From: Paludibacteraceae bacterium
GTDB lineage: Bacteria; Bacteroidota; Bacteroidia; Bacteroidales; Paludibacteraceae
NCBI GenBank assembly: GCA_024401555.1
Contig: JAKSKV010000031.1
Span: forward strand, 1-35,218
DNA: 35,218 nucleotides
Direction of reading: 5' to 3'
Shown: positions 34,309 to 35,218 of the stretch, one piece after another
Position numbering within the stretch: position 1 is the stretch's first letter
Layout of the letters: every line of letters begins with the position of its first letter
Translations under genes and position numbers: made by a program
The notes under the pieces: generated by a model
Seen by the model: only the letters and a program-made list of their open reading frames with translations
Database searches by the model: none
What the model was told of the DNA's origin: nothing

Positions 34309-35085
34309 ATGTTAGCATTAGTAACAGGAGCCAGTTCAGGAATTGGCGAGCAATACGCCACCGAATTGGCGAGATTGGGACATAATTTAATTATCGTCAG
34401 TAATCAAAAGAAGGAGATCGCGCAAGTAGCCGACCGTCTATCAGCACAGTACCACGTCGAAGTGGAACCTATCTTTATGGATTTGGCCAGAAGCGAGGCA
34501 GCCGATGAACTATTCGCCCATTGCCAGGCATCGGGCAAAAAGGTAGAGATATTGGTCAACAACGCTGGCGTTTTCTTCTTCAATGAATTCACCAAAACCG
34601 ATATGCGCCGCATCGAATTGATGCTTCAATTGCACATCAACACCGTCAGCAAAATGTGTCGTCTTTTCGGCGAAGCAATGAAGCAAAACGGAGGTGGATA
34701 CATCCTCAACATGTCTTCCCTATCAGCTTGGATGATGTTCCCTGGCATCTCGGTTTACGAGTCATCCAAAGCCTACATTCTATCCTTCTCTGTAGCGCTA
34801 TCCTACGAATTGGAGAAGTACAATGTGGGGGTTACCGCCATCTGTCCAGGAGCCGTCGATACAGGACTATACAACCTCAGCATGAACCTCAGAAAATTGG
34901 CGGTCAGAATTGGCGTCTCCATTCCGCCAGAGAAATTGGCGAAAAAGGCGATCGCAAAGATGTTCAAGAAGAAGCGCAAATATATTCCAGGAGCGATCAA
35001 TTACCTCTTCTTACCATTCTGCAAACACCTTCCCGACTTCATTATCTCTTTGATAATGAAAAAGATAGAGTGTTTTCAAAAATAA
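34309..35085 (+). CDS. Short-chain dehydrogenase/reductase (SDR), second copy
   Basis: The 258-residue protein has TGASSGIG (6-13), NNAG (84-87), Ser136/Ser137 in NMSSLSA and the catalytic pair Tyr150/Lys154 in YESSK. The C-terminal part holds a basic segment (KMFKKKRKYIP) before hydrophobic residues, as in the DltE/YqjQ-like group of reductases. It is a different subfamily from the SDR at 26311-27135. The substrate is unknown. It follows the men cluster by about 110 bases and has its own -7 element, so a role in quinone synthesis is not supported. Confidence 0.88.
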   Translation: MLALVTGASSGIGEQYATELARLGHNLIIVSNQKKEIAQVADRLSAQYHVEVEPIFMDLARSEAADELFAHCQASGKKVEILVNNAGVFFFNEFTKTDMRRIELMLQLHINTVSKMCRLFGEAMKQNGGGYILNMSSLSAWMMFPGISVYESSKAYILSFSVALSYELEKYNVGVTAICPGAVDTGLYNLSMNLRKLAVRIGVSIPPEKLAKKAIAKMFKKKRKYIPGAINYLFLPFCKHLPDFIISLIMKKIECFQK

Positions 35086-35118
35086 ATTGAAAATAATAGG
35101 CAAAAAATGTCCTGAAAA

Positions 35119-35150
35119 TTTGGTGGAGAAAAGTAAAAGCACTACTTTTG
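35119..35150 (+). promoter_or_regulatory. Promoter of the tRNA-Lys gene
   Basis: TTTG (35119-35122), 20 bases, then TACTTTTG (35143-35150) is a full consensus match. The start site would be near 35157, about 17 bases before the tRNA 5' end. Confidence 0.72.
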
Positions 35151-35173
35151 CATCGTCAAAACGAAAGGACAAT

Positions 35174-35218
35174 GACTCAGTAGCTCAGCTGGTAGAGCAA
35201 CAGACTCTTAATCTGTGG
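35174..35218 (+). tRNA. tRNA-Lys (anticodon CTT), 5' part only
   Basis: GACTCAG begins the acceptor stem, TAGCTCAGCTGGTAGAGCA is a standard D-arm, and CAGACTCTTAATCTG is the anticodon arm with loop CTCTTAA, giving anticodon CTT (codon AAG). The window ends just after the anticodon stem, so the variable loop, T-arm and acceptor 3' half are missing. Confidence 0.9.

Overview
The window reads as a chromosomal segment of a Bacteroidota bacterium, most likely order Bacteroidales. The evidence is the recurring Bacteroidota promoter element TAnnTTTG, often with TTG or TTTG 20 bases upstream, A-rich leaders instead of strong Shine-Dalgarno sites, lipoproteins with short lipoboxes, a patatin-barrel fusion, an Asn/Gly-rich pseudouridine synthase and a menF-D-B-C cluster. 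I cannot fix the genus. Most of the window is ordinary core genome.

Layout. 1-4.1 kb: gyrA followed by a secreted TPR protein on the minus strand, divergent from clpC. 4.1-10.0 kb: clpC, a patatin-like phospholipase with an outer-membrane barrel, and a lipoprotein. 10.0-10.46 kb: an intergenic region that appears to hold a very small minus-strand gene (19 codons) with its own promoter. 10.46-13.8 kb: a metallophosphoesterase, trkA and an M23 peptidase lipoprotein. 13.9-15.2 kb: two tandem Crp/Fnr-type regulators. 15.3-17.9 kb: a large secreted zincin-like protein. 18.0-21.2 kb: a class I glutamine amidotransferase, a BASS-family transporter and an NhaC-type antiporter.

21.18-22.94 kb is the accessory island. 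An IS200-like (RAYT-type) single-tyrosine transposase gene sits between two long, related non-coding arms of 475 and 740 bp. Each arm begins and ends with a short hairpin arranged as an imperfect inverted terminal repeat. Each contains a 44-49 bp tandem array (3 units on the left, 8 on the right), a 135-bp block identical in both arms, and a second degenerate tandem array. This is the best candidate in the window for a little-described system: a REP/BIME-like element with its presumed transposase.

23.0-29.4 kb (minus strand): purA and an RsuA/RluB-type pseudouridine synthase with an RGG/YNN low-complexity extension. Upstream lies a probable structured small RNA (about 26013-26170) with three TTGTCCATAT direct repeats behind its promoter. 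Then come an SDR, a YycJ-like metallo-hydrolase and an MltF-like lytic transglycosylase. 29.6-34.2 kb (plus strand): the menaquinone genes menF, menD, menB and menC, tightly packed, without menE next to them. 34.3-35.1 kb: a second SDR, then the 5' part of tRNA-Lys(CTT) cut by the window end.

All assignments come from reading the sequence and from memory of protein families. No database or folding program was run.
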